From Montifringilla adamsi (lineage: Eukaryota > Chordata > Aves > Passeriformes > Passeridae), in NCBI GenBank assembly GCA_017590115.1, contig JAGGNK010007004.1, forward strand, positions 9,546,418 through 9,610,417: a stretch of 64,000 bases of DNA, in the 5' to 3' direction. Numbering within the stretch: the stretch's first letter is position 1; every line of letters begins with the position of its first letter. The notes beneath the pieces were generated by a model, which saw only the letters and a program-made list of their open reading frames with translations, had not been told where the DNA came from and ran no database searches. Shown here in pieces: positions 48,744-61,500 of this stretch. The translations under genes and the position numbers were made by a program.

Positions 48744-51700
48744 CCAAAATGTGATTTTTATTAAAAACACCTGATACAGTAGGTGGAATCAGAATTTCTG
48801 CTGTTCATCCAAGCTAATTGCTGTTGTGAGGATGGTTTACCTTGTTATCTGAATAGACCAAGGAGTCTGTAGTCACACTGGTATGTTACAGTGCTCCCTT
48901 CAGTATTCCAGTGTTTTATGAAAGTAAGAGCTAGAAAATTAAAGTATTGAAGTTGAAAATCCCCAGTGCAACTTCATTTTAAGTGAGATGCTGTTGCTCA
49001 CTTGTATTTTGTTTTTCTCCTTGCAAGTTTGATAAATGAGGCACTCACCACACCAGCAGAAATTTCAAACTGCATATTTTGCTGTGAGGTTTCAGATGAA
49101 GTTTATTTGCTACCTAGGTAACAAATCCAGATGTGGCACTTGTCTGTGTATTTTACTGAATTATGTGAAACAAGCTGAGGACAAACACAGGAGACTGTAC
49201 TCAGTTAAAGTATATGCTGTGGTATCCCCGTTTGTGTTACTAGGGAAAGCAAATATTGTATCCTTGTCATTTGGATTTGTCTGGAAGTGAAACCATGAGC
49301 TTGGCATTTAGACACGAATAACTGCCTATATGATTTCCATTATCTTTAGCTGAGCTAAGATTGTTTTACTTTGGAAAGTAATTGCTTGCTTACTGATTGA
49401 AGCCCCATGACTACAATGTTTCAACAGAGAAGAAAATTCAAGCAGAGCAATGAACAGGACTGATTCCTGCTAGCTTGTGTCTTTTATTCTCTCATAACTT
49501 TAATCTTGGACTGGTTTTCTAATTTTGATTGTCTTTAAAATGTATGTTTCTGAACAGCAAAACTCCTCTTGAAACTGGAATTAATGCAGATATCAATAAT
49601 AATTTTTTACATCAGGGCGGTACAGAGATAATCCTTCTTGGAAGACCAACTGCATTTTCTAGAGACCAATTCACCTGGCAAATAAAACCACTAATACTTT
49701 GCTGCTAAAGGGATTTACTGAGAAAAAAAACCAGGGTCCTGCTGTAACAAATCAAACACTCTGTGCTGCTTAGCATGGTAATGACCTGAGATTCAAAATA
49801 TATACATTTAGAATGTATAAAAGTTATTTTCTGTATTTCTTGAGGTTACAAATTAAGGTAACATTGACAGTACAGATGCACTGAGTTCCTAATGTACCTT
49901 GAACTGTACTGATTTCAGTGGGAGATTTTGCTGTTTTATAGCCAATTATCCTCTTGTTACTTGACCTCTCTTCAACCCAAAATGAATGTGACCCAACAAG
50001 GGGGTAGAATCATCCCCCTTTATTTTGGTGAATGGCTCAATTGCTAAGAACAAACAGGGGTTAGCAGCCTGAGTGGTTTTGGTCACTGTCATCTCAGGCT
50101 CCCTCTCTGGGCTGAGACTACCCCTGCTTCAAGCCTTTACAGCTCTGCCTTGGCTTTAGGAGGAGGGTTGAGTTGATCATATTTCAGAAAGCAGGCTGGG
50201 GCTAATGGAGAAGGAGAGAGGCAGAGCTTGATTTTGAGCAAAGAGCTGTGATCAGTCCTGTCTCCACTGAAGTCTGTGTGGGTTTTGACATGGACTTGGA
50301 TAAGGTCAGGCTTTGGTGGGGCATGATGAGGGCATTTATCAGCAGGGCTACAGATGCCATGCTGCACCTCAAGAAAGCTCCTGAAAAGATTCCTATGATG
50401 GCTGTAGTCAAAGAATGGAGTTTGCTGGGCAGCAATGAGACAGAGAAATAGTCATGAGGGACAGCAACTGAAGAGACTGGAAATAGTAAAAAAAAATATA
50501 TATATAAATCAACCCACTGCTCAACTTGTATCTTCTCAGCCAGTGACAGAAATGGATTCTAATATCTTTAAAATTATACAAAAGAATTTGAAGGCTGAAA
50601 ACCTCCATTTTACCCTATCCTCATAACTAAATTTCAGAGGAAATTTCACTAATATTGATGGAATGCTGTAAAGTCATGATCAGGTTAGCAGTGTAATAAT
50701 TGATGTCCTGAAATCTTTGGAGTTATAGTGACTTTTTGCTTGGAACCTTCTGGAGAACTCTCTTCTGCACATTTTGATCAGCACAGAGACTGTAGGAACA
50801 CTTGCTGTGACCAAAGTCACCTGGAGGAGGTTGCTAAGTGTTGTGTCAACCTCCTCAGTGGTATCACTTACTCTGTGAGTGGTTTAAATGTGGATTTGTA
50901 CATCTGTGTTGATAGCTCCTTTATATATAGTGGCTCAGAGAAGTATTGCAAATACATTATATATTCAACATGGATCTGAATTATCTCCCATTTTAAAAGT
51001 CAGTTGTTTGACTTAACAGTGGTGTTTTTGAGAGGCTCCATAAGGTAATACTAAATTTCAAAAAAGTGCACATCTGTCGGCTTTTGACAGTAATGAATCT
51101 TAAGTAGGTTTGCAAGTTATTTATGGGTATCAAAGTGATGTTCCTATTGTAGATCAAGAGCCATAGTGTGCTTCCCCTCTCTCCTGCTTTCCCCCTTGCA
51201 GTGCTGTAAATCTAACTTCTGCCCATCCCATTGTCGGAAGAAAAGCAGCCATATTGTGCTGATTGCTATTAAATTAAAGCAGAAAGGGAGGGAAACAAAT
51301 GCAGAAGCCAATCCTACCAGCAGGGATACCACTATCTTTTATTTTGCCTTTTGGGGGTCACAAAGTCATGGCAGGCAGCTGACCTCTGATAACCTTTTCA
51401 GTGACACAGCATGCAGTTTCTTTCGGAAGAACTTAATTAAACACAACTGAAGTTCCTGGCTAACATTTGTTGTGAAAAGAGTTGCCTTTGATTGGTGTTT
51501 TCTGCTGAGGGGACAACAGAGATGATCTTTTGTTCAGGGGAAAAAAGTTAGCATACGTTAGTTAAGGATTTGTGGTTTCCTATAGTGGTGCTGGGTCTTT
51601 CTGAAAAATCACTGGGGTTCCCAGCTAACACTGAAGCACCACAGCAGTGCTTCTGTTGTTTCAAACTCATTTAAATGAGATTTTTTCTTTAAAGAAATAA

Positions 51701-51914
51701 GTCTAAAACTCATTTTCAATGAGGCTACTTCTACTAATTGATGTGTAGTGTGGTCCAAAGTAAATAAATTTATGTTCTCGCTAGAGAGTTGGTGATGTAT
51801 CTGTGGTGGACCATATCTTTGATATGAACCATGCAGTGTCAAGCATGTATCCACCAAGGCTTCGCTGTGAGCCCGAGCAAGATTAGTTGGTGCAAGGTAA
51901 CATTTATTTAGTTC
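48744..51914. other. Unique non-coding sequence
   Basis: No gene recognised. Overlapping frames of 60-94 residues at 50137-51450 are on both strands without domains. A short (TA)n run sits near 50499-50506. Confidence 0.5.
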
Positions 51915-51938
51915 TGTTGTGAGAATGTTCTCGCAACA
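51915..51938. repeat. 24-bp near-perfect palindrome
   Basis: TGTTGTGAGAATGTTCTCGC plus ACA reads as a dyad with no spacer. Ten of twelve pairs are Watson-Crick and the other two would be G-U wobble in RNA. Such a dyad could be a dimeric factor site or part of an unrecognised LTR. The sequence alone does not decide. Confidence 0.85.
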
Positions 51939-53079
51939 CAGGAGAGAATAAGCAGTTTTTATGGCATAGTTTATAAATTCAGAGCACTGACTGAATTTAG
52001 ATAGCAGCTACAAGGTAAAGTGTGTAAAGCTCTTTTAGTTGGAGAAATGCACAAATATAAGTAATCTTCTGTAATGCTTTTGTAAGTGTGATCAGATTGA
52101 CCTTTTGTAAGTGCAACCAATGGGAGAACATTTGACTAGAGAAAAAGACTGTTAATAACTCGTGGAAATGTAACTATGTTATGTACTTAATGTTTGCAGA
52201 ATCCTTTTGAAACAGGAAACACTACCCATGGGTCTCTTGATCTAACTCAGGATGTGTGAGTGTCTGTATGAGCCTTTGACAAGCTTAAAATTCTAGATTT
52301 TCCCTAGTAGCAACAGGCAGGGAAAATACCTTTCCTTTTCTTGGTGGCATGGTTTGGGAGTTTGCAGCAGTTAGGTCCTTGTTTTGGGCAGGGAAGGAGG
52401 CCCAGCTCTCTGACAGAAGAGCTGATGTCCTGACAGGGGCATAGCTCTCATCAGCTTCTGCCTGCTGCCATGGCACAAGGCGGCCTCAGCTGGCAGTGTC
52501 TGACTTTGTTGCCTGAGTCAAACCATAGGGACTCTCTGTCAGCTGAGGTCCTGCTCTGCTGGCAGTCCTTTATCAGTGGGACAGGAGCTCCCTGTGAGCT
52601 CTCAGGGCAGCCAGGAGCACGGCAGCAGCTCCTGTGCTTGAGGATTGTCCTGGGTGTTGCCATGGGAGGCGAAATGGCACTGCTTCATTGAGAGCTGTGG
52701 GGTGGGCTGTGGGAGAGCCTGGGGAAAGGAACACAGCGTGCCATGGGAGATCCCTTCTCCTTTGCTACAGGAGATACACTTCAGCAAATACCAGCTAAGC
52801 AAAAACTTCCCCATTTTTTGCTCTGCAGCCTTCTCTTTCCTCCTTTTGCCCCTGATGTTTGATACTGCAAAAGATATGTGAGGAAAGTGTTAGCTGAGGT
52901 TGTGTCTCCTTCCTTGTAGTTAATAAGTCTCTGTGCAGGCAAAGGCTCTGGAAAGCATCTGTTTTTGGGGTTGGGGCCACACTACAGAAATGATACTGTC
53001 AAAACTGCCTGGGAAGATCAGGTTACCAGCTCATTAGAGGGAATGTGTCCTGGTAGCTGTAAAATGAGCTTCCATATTC
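51939..53079. other. Non-coding sequence, GC-richer at 52440-52740
   Basis: Frames of 60-78 residues on both strands overlap at 52285-52980. None has a domain. No repeat family recognised. Confidence 0.45.
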
Positions 53080-53640
53080 CCCCATTTCTAGCATCTAATT
53101 TGCTAGGTGGTTTCATTTATTAGCATACATTCAAGTGTGTGGGCACTTGTATGGCTCTTTCTTTAAGAAACAAAAACATTAACCCTCTAGTACACCACCT
53201 GTTTGCACTTCATTGTCAACTGTGAGGGGTTATTTTATTGGCTTCATTGTTTTGCTTCTCATGATTTTTTTGTTATTAACATGCAGGCTGCAATCTGATT
53301 TCTTTTGCTAGAAATGGACTTTGTTTGTCATTAATACCACACTTCTGGCTGTATTTCTTTATTTAAAAGAAATAAAGCTTTTCTTTTATATCTAGTCTTT
53401 ATATCTATCCTTGGTCTGCGCCTCTGTCCTAGTGGCTTTCCAAATGTACTTGATTTAGCTTTTCAATATGTAATTAATGCCAAACAAGTTAATTACTTTA
53501 CAAGTGTCCAAAATTCCCTCGTTTCATTTCTATTCATTTATAAACCTTCATTATACAGCCACTGTTCCACATAAACACAAATGATTGTTAATGAATGCCT
53601 AATGTCGTATTCATTAGAAAATCAGGTTAATGGCTAGTAA
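53080..53640. promoter_or_regulatory. Candidate enhancer dense in homeodomain motifs
   Basis: Within about 560 bp there are many TAAT-type cores: CATTAATACC near 53329-53338, TAATTAAT at 53471-53478, TTAATTAC at 53489-53496, TTAATGAATG near 53588-53597 and TAATGAATA near 53637. Sequence complexity is even and no repeat overlaps. Clustering of such sites is characteristic of developmental enhancers, though AT-rich DNA produces some by chance. No gene is present. Confidence 0.38.
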
Positions 53641-53978
53641 TGAATATCTGAGCTACTTGTTACTTTCAAGTATTTTTTTCCCCTTGTTGATTACAATACT
53701 TTTTAATCTGCAAAGACATCATACCTGTGTGTTAGGCCAACTGAAACATGATGAGGTCAAAACTTTGAAAAGCCCCCAGCCGTTCCCATATTACAGATGC
53801 TTTCTCTTGAGATGGACTGCTAAATATATTTGACAAGGACAGTCCAGCTGTAACTGCTAGTTTATCCTCAGTTTGTGATTAGTAGACTTGGGAGGACTGC
53901 AAATGTTATTAAAACCGTTTTATGCTAATCAAGGTGACAAAGATCATTCCTAGATACCTTTCTATTGTCATGAGAAAG

Positions 53979-54035
53979 TTAATGGTTGGACTTGATGATC
54001 CTAGAGGTCTTTTGCAGCCTTAACGGTTATGATTA
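53979..54035 (+). mobile_element. CR1 LINE, terminal fragment only
   Basis: TTAATGGTTGGACTTGATGA, then CCTAGAGGTCTTTTGCAGCC and TTAACGGTTATGATTATG, is the last 50-60 bp of a CR1 tail. The final ATTCTATG repeats are replaced by diverged GTTATGATTATG. Plus orientation. Confidence 0.88.
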
Positions 54036-57000
54036 TGCAGGATTTTTGTCTGTAGCTGGCACATACTGAGACATATAGTCATTCTAAGAAATAATATTTA
54101 TCATAGTGAGAGTATGGCTGCAAACTCTAATGCTTCCACATAGTTTTGCAAGTATTTAAGGTTCAAGACAGGTGAGCACTCAAACTGAAAGCAGTGATGT
54201 TTTATACTAGCTAAACTTTGACTAGATAGTACTATTTCACAGGCATCTATATATTCATGTGCTGTGAAAGATCATTGGGAATGAGCAGGTCTTAAATGGT
54301 TTAAACCACAGAGCCTTAGCTGCTGTGTGTTGTCTTCCCCCATGAGGATGATCTGCTCCCATGAACTTCTAGAGCAGCATTGGAAGAATATATCTGTACA
54401 GCTGTAAACCCTGCTATCATAGCTGAAGTTGTGTGGAATTCTTCTGGGAAGTGATCTGCTTTATTGTAGTTCTGGACATGGAAATACAGTTCTGCTCTGA
54501 ATGTAGGATAGGACCTGGGACCTTCAGAAAATATGCTTTGGGAAAGATCTTTGAATCAAAGGTAAAATGGGGTCCTGACTTTTTCCGTAGTTGAAATTCC
54601 GCTTGAATTTATCCCAGAACAGACATGAGATCCTGCCCTGACCAAATTGCTTTCTAGCTAACAACATTCTTTAGTCCCTCCCAGAGCAGTGCATTTTTAC
54701 TTGAGGTTTTTATAACTGTTGTATGCTATGTTATTTCATTAGCATGGTTGCTGTCTCCTGCCTCTGTTCTGGTTGTGTTTTGATGGATGAAGAAATGCCT
54801 AGAGTTTGGCTATAGTGACATGTTGTGCTTTGACCTAGAAGGGTTCAGTAACCTTTATGCTAGATTATCCAAATGTAAACATGTGTACATACATGCATGT
54901 GCAGCGTCTTTTCCTAGATATTTCAAGAAAAATAAGATTGAATAATATCTCTTGCCTTGCTTTATAAGGACTGCCTGCCAAAAAAAAGATTTAGCTATTT
55001 GAAGTTATATATCTGTAATAACTGGGCTATATTTCATATTTGTTTTATAAAGTGTTGGCTCATTTTTGTTTGCTATTTCTTCTGCCATGGTAACCTGAAG
55101 GCCTGGAGATCCTACAAGCATTAAAGCTGGAGCTATAGCTCTTCTGAGAACTCACTTTTGCATTGATGTCCACCAACAGCCCTCCTGTTTTGCCTTATTA
55201 GACCTTTAAGCAACTTCATAAACTGATTGAGCACTGCTGGTGATGAACATGGTCCCGCTGGACACCCCAACCACAACGGCTCTTTACAGTTATAAAGAAA
55301 TTACTCCTTATTAGTAACTAAACCTTAAAAGAACACATTTGCCCTGATTATAAATAGTGTGAAAAAGAATCCCCAGAGTAACTCTACAGACTGCTTTTTA
55401 GATAATTTAAAAGAGAAAAAGAAATATGATACAGTTAAAATGTGATTGATCTTTATAATGTTCCTGTCAAACAAATTACACATGAAATAAGATGAGAGAA
55501 TTTCTGCAGTGAAAGACAATAAACTGTATTTATTACTTAGTGAAAGTATGTAAGTTACAGTGCTTATTCGAGGGCATGATCTGCTTGCAGTTAATGTTGA
55601 TAGTTTGTAAGTAACCCCAGTCAGGATTAGAGTCCCACATCAGCACTACAGCTGAGGGTGTTACATGTGTTGTTTGATCTCTAGCAGGAATAATTAGTGC
55701 TGCTTACTATCTGAGTGATTCACAAGGGTGAATCAACACAACATCATATGCTGAAAGTCAAACATATGCTGTGGGATTTTTCTGAATAATTCCTACTGGC
55801 ATCTCAGACTTGATCAGCCCCCTCTCTGTCTGCTTAGCACTTTGCATGACTGAGCTTTAATGAAAGTGCCAAAATGTAGGCATGTGCTGGCATTGTTTAT
55901 TAGGCAAAGACAGCTTGGAATGGCTTCCAGATGCAGCATGGAAGAGCATGGTGGTGCCTCAAGGCAAGTGTTTTGTGCATGGCTTTAGAACACATGTGAT
56001 GGGTTCCTGGGTTTGGCCTGGAAAAGGAAAGGTGAGCAATTATTACTGACACAGGGCTGCAATCTACTATAAGAATAACAGTGAGTTAAGTCACAAGTAT
56101 CTGATTTTATTAATTAATTTATTTATGGTTATTTTGAGTAGGTCAAGAATATCAGGCAATACAAAATGGAGCAATCTCATGCTTTGTCTCTCAGAGCACC
56201 CTGCCATACTGCAAACTCACATGAGGTAAGACTAAAACATCAGCTAAATTTCTATTGTGACACCTGAGAGCCCCCTCAGATCTGTTGCATCTTTGAAATA
56301 TGCTGGATACAATCTCTTCTAGAAATAGTGTGCTGAGCCTACAAAACCAGAATAAAAGTAAACCACACTACTTATTAAATACATTGCAGGCTGTTCCTTG
56401 TTGCACAGCCCATGTGAATGGAGTGTCGTGGGCTGGAGACATTTGCTGCTGTGCTTTACCTATAGTCTCACACAGTTCCCTTTTCCACCCACAAAGTTAA
56501 CTGCTTTTTATCCCATTATTTAATAAGCACTTTTTCTACATCCGTAGCATACAGCATATCCAAAATTCCCATCATATCTGTGGGAGATGGCTTTGCTTAT
56601 TTTTTGTGTATACTTAATTTCTCATGTGGTTTTTAGGAATTTATGTTCTGATCATGCTTGGAACAAGTGTTCTTATGCTGTTGGATAACTCTTGATCTTC
56701 TGACTGATTAAATAACCCGTTTTCCACACAAGGATTATAAAGCAACATGAAACAACAACAAATAAAACCTCATTTGGTGTAATCTCTAGTAGTATTCTAG
56801 TACTATCACCTTCTGCATTTAATGCACTGTTCAGATGCCCTGTGAAGAATATTTTAGGAATATATAGATGTTGAAGCATTGATTTTATTATTCATCTGCT
56901 GTATAAGAATCAAAATCAGCTTTATAGGTGCAATTTTCTCTTTACTAGATGTACAAAGACCAAAAATTACAAGAATAATTTCATCTTTCTCTTTCAAATA

Positions 57001-58309
57001 AAAATAAATAGATGAGTTCATCAAGGAAATTGCTGACCTGTTATATTTTTTCTTTCATTTGCTAATGATCTCCTTTTTCAGTGAATGAAGCTTGAGCCTG
57101 GTGATTTTTCCTGCAACGTGTACATGTATATCTGGTAAATTAATGGCAGTGTGCTGGGGAAGATGGTAGCCATAGGCCAAGGCTTTCTGTTGCCATGGAT
57201 CCATTGCAGGCCCCTCTGATTGTAGCTTGTTAGGGCTTTGTTTAAACAAGTGGGAACTGGGGCAAAAAAAAAAAAAAGGTTTTCAGCTATTTCTGTCATT
57301 TACATTTTAACTGTTCTAATTGTCCTAATTTCCTTCCTACTTACAATGAATGGTGAAAGGAGTAAGCCTTCAGTGGTGACCATCACACTCTTCAAACTTA
57401 GGCCACACATTCTGTCCATGTTTTTTCCCCTGTGCTGTTGTGCCAGGTTTAGCCTGGCTGGGCGTGCTTGTGGGACACAACATGCTGTACATCTGTACAC
57501 ACTCATATTGTGTGAGAACTGACAGTGCTTTGGGCCTTAGTTTTATGAAACAGTGCTTAAATGCACCTTGGGGGAGTGATGCACCATGGCACTTAAATTC
57601 ACCAGTGTTTTAAACAGAGAGAAACACCCTTTAATATTGCGCACTGCTGTTGGTATTGAGCCCAGGCTCGTGCTGAACACAAGGTGCCTTGTGCAGGTAC
57701 CCAGCTGTGCTGCAGCCACCACTGCTGTGCCAGTTTGGGGCACTGCCATGGTGACAGAATGTCAGTGGGCAGCTGGCCTTCCACAGACAGGGATAAAAAA
57801 TCTGTGTGCAAACGTGCCTTCCTATGTGTACTGCAGTAAAAGAGGGGAAATGTGTGAAATTCTACCAGGATCTGAAGAATCAGAATTTCTGATTTTAGTC
57901 TGCTCTGATCTGAACTTCACCTCCACTGCAGGACTTGTTATCTCCACATATTCCCCCTCAGGGGCCATGGCAGCCATGCCTGTGCAGAAGTGCTTCCCCT
58001 CTCTTTCTACAGATCTTCTGCATCAACAGAGAATTACTGTGAATCAGAAGAGCTGCTAGACCTTGCTTTCATTGCAACTGAAGTCCTTTTTACTCTAGAA
58101 AATTAGGAAAATGTCAAGTGACTTCAAGTGATGTAAATCCAGTTTACTGTTATGCTAAAAATAATTTTTACTCATCAAGAGGGAGCATTTGCTTTAATGT
58201 AGACGAATCCAGCTTGTTTCTAGGTTTAAAAGACTTTACCCTGAGGATGAGTATTGCAACTGTGCTGTGGCTGGAGGTGCTTAAGGCTGTTCCACTTAGA
58301 AACAATATT
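54036..58309. other. AT-rich unique non-coding sequence
   Basis: No gene recognised. An A14 run lies at 57264-57277. A 157-residue plus frame at 57586-58059 overlaps two minus frames and has no domain, so it is not called. An ATTAATTAATTTATTTAT run is near 56107-56125. Confidence 0.5.
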
Positions 58310-58570
58310 TAGTAATGGTGCCAAAATAATATAGGTAATTATTTTCAATTTACTGTGCATAATTATATGACTATTAATGGTGCTAATAGTAAAAGCCAGC
58401 TTGTTGGCTGGCTCTCATTTATCCAAGTCTGTGTGAACTGGAAAGTGGGACCCAATCTCACTCGTTTCTTTTGTTTCGCTGTAATACGCATCTCACTCAA
58501 TGACAGCATCTAAGCTTTTAAAGATTGCATGTAACCCAATAGCCTCAGTCTGGCCTCAGATAATGATCCA
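58310..58570. promoter_or_regulatory. Candidate conserved non-coding element
   Basis: The AT-rich half carries TAATTA (58336-58341), ATAATTAT near 58360 and ATTAATGG (58373-58380). It passes into a balanced half with a 7-bp stem (AGCCAGC at 58394-58400 with GCTGGCT at 58407-58413) and isolated CpGs. No repeat or coding frame explains it. Annotated as a possible enhancer by composition. Confidence 0.3.
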
Positions 58571-61500
58571 GTGAAGTATCCCAACAGTGTAGAAGAAGGA
58601 GGCAGGATTAAGTCTGCAGTTACTGCATTTCCTAACTCTTTTCTCACTACACTCCCAACCTATAGTCCTTTTCTGCATTTTTTCAGCCCTGAGGTTTTTA
58701 GGGCAGAGGCAGCTGGGAGGTAAAGCTGGTGGAGCAGCTGATGAAAAATCACAAAAGCTGCTATTCCTCTATGTTTGTGAACTCTGCTGTTCCCATTTCT
58801 TGTGACAGTGCTGGAACAGTAGTTGTTCCTGGCCTCTTGGCTTTGTGCTCCTTCACCTCAGGCGCAGGCCTTTCTCCCTGACTCTGCTGTCCAGTTATGC
58901 TGTGAGGTTTTTGGGGCAGGACCTGACTCATGTTCTGTGCAATGTTTCACGTGGTAGATCTTGGCTTTTCTTGTTTGCCAAGCTGTGTAGTTATACAAGT
59001 CATGCCAGTCTGTCTGGGAGGGGGAGAAAAGGAGAGGGTCTGATAAAATTTAGCCTAAGGAATTGCCTTATTAAATAGTCAACATCTGCCTATATGAATG
59101 CAGATCATTATTCCAGTGGGCTCATGCTTTTATTTGCCCAACATATGGAAGATTCCCTACTTGCCTTTCTGTCACCACAATTTTTTTCCTCTGCAGTACA
59201 AATAATCCAAGCATTTGTGTCAGCTTCTTTACATTGTGTTTTCCTCTGTTATAAGTGGCTCTTAAAGGAAGGCGCATAAGTTTCATTTTCTCTCTAGAGC
59301 ACACGCAAAAGTAAATCCCATGGTTTTACAGCCTTGAGGTGTGCAATGTGCTGCTGGAGTCAGCAGGCTGTGTGTGTAGATATCCGCAGAGCTGCCCTGG
59401 TGTTTGAAGTCCTGGCTCTCTAAAGCACCTAGAACTAAATAGTTTCTTGCTGGCCAAGGTATATAGGAGCTTGCAAGCTCTTGGTGCATGTCTCTGCACT
59501 GCAGAAGCTCAGGAATGTCCCTCTGACCGGCTGCAGAGCTGTGGCAGCAATGATGGGCAAAACGAGCTGGATTTGGTGCAAATTCTGAGCCTGGAAAGGG
59601 AAGCGTGGAGGCAGCGCTGGTGCGCCTGTGGCAGCATAGACATACTGGTAATACCCTCTAGTGGAGACAAGAGGTCTGCCAGCGAGAGGCGGGGGTTTGC
59701 CAGCAAAATTAAACACCAACTTGAACAGCTTCAGGACAGCTTTATCACATACTGTACAGCTGCTGTAGGATTGTCTAGAAAACAATTTGCTTGTACATTT
59801 GTGATGGTCAGAGAATATGATTTATTTCCATGTCTCCTAGCCACCTAGTTACTAGGCAGGCTCTGTAGCATGGACCAATGTTTTGCTGCATCATTCTTAG
59901 TACACAGAGGGGTAAAGTAAATAATTTACTCTCAATTTGTAATAGATAGCTACACAGAATAGAGGTATGATCACCTTTTTTAATATTTTTTTTAAAATTG
60001 TGCTTTCCTGCAAGTTACAGATGTGAGCATTTGATGTGTGGTCTTTCTTGCTGCTGTTATTCTTCCACATCTCTGAAAACTCCATGGGAACACTGGAATT
60101 TCTGTTGCTCAAATAGATAGGGAAATATGCGGATTCGGTTGAATAATAAATAAACAATAGAACACAAAAACATATTCCCCCCTCCTCCCCCCCAGTCATT
60201 TGCAAGTGTAAAGTTGCATGGTATTTTATCAAGATTTATAGCAATGTTATACTGGGGTGATTTGATATTTTTCAGTAATTAATACTCTGGCATATCTACT
60301 ACTTCTTTTATAACCCACATTAATTTCAGTGGGAACAGAACTAAGATATGTTGCTTTTCTGTGATGCCTCTCTTTTGTTATGAGATAATATCAGTTTCAG
60401 AGAAAAGGCTCAAGAAAGGGCTAATATACATGAAGCAGAAAATCTCTAGTCTTCACCTTGAATAATTTATCAGTTAAGTAAAGGATATTACTTTAAACTG
60501 GAATATGTTATCTTGGAGGAAGGAAATATATTGGAAGTCTATAATATTTGGCTTCTTGAGAAATTTTACAATTCAGCTTTCACTCACAAAAAAGTATATG
60601 AGAAATTGTTTCTTTAATAACAGAATAGGCATAATTTGATATTATTTTATAAGATTTTTATCAGTATTGCAAGTAGAGAAACATTTCCCCATAAAATATA
60701 GCAGTGATTATATTATTTTAGAAAAAAAAAAAAAAGAAAAACAAACTGCTATAGGTATGGCAGAAGCAAAAAAAAGTGGAAGAAGTCAATGCTGATCCTC
60801 TAGTATCCATACTTAACATATCAATGTTTATCCTGTATTTATGCTTTTCTTTTGATTATCTAGTTAAGTGATAAAATTTTCCATGATTTCTAATTTCATT
60901 TGTGTGCAAAAACCAACACTTATTCTGCTTCTATATTTATTTATTTTTTTCATTGCAAACAACTGGAAAGGTTATTAAGCATGACCTTGGTGTTCACACC
61001 CTAAGCCAGTTCAGCGATCTAAAATTTTTTGGCCCACGGTGAAGGTACCCAGGATTCAGGTGGGACCTGCTGTAATTTTGCTGCCTTCTGAGGAGTAGAT
61101 CCACATTTACACCTCTGGAAGCAACAAACTTAATTAGGCCTTTTGGGTTGCCTGCTTCAATTCCTATGGACCCACATTTTAAAATTGCTTCCATAGGCTT
61201 TCAGTCAGGCCCCGATAGGGTGACATTTAAAGCAAACGCTTAGTGTAAGCTTTCAATCAAGTGAAGTTTTGAAAATCCCATCAGCACTGTCTGATTGCTA
61301 GAACCAACATGACTATGCATAACTGCACTGGCACACCAGATTCAGCACCTGAAATTTGTGTGAATGCAACATAAAACCAGCAGTCAAGTTTACCTTCTGA
61401 ACAGTGTGAAACAGTTGTATTGGTTTAAGGTGCATGGATTAAACATGCTGCTGAATGAGATAATGGCACATTGCTGGAGCCACTCTGGGGTGATGAACTC

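Noticed and set aside
51850..52300. Solo endogenous retroviral LTR
   Set aside because: No TG..CA termini with target-site duplication, primer-binding site or polyadenylation signal could be fixed from one copy; left as an open question.
57586..58059. 157-residue plus-strand frame as a gene
   Set aside because: It is overlapped by two minus-strand frames, shows no domain, and has no splice or promoter support.
59435..59848. 133- and 116-residue frames on opposite strands
   Set aside because: Both strands are open across the same GC-richer patch, so neither is supported over the other.
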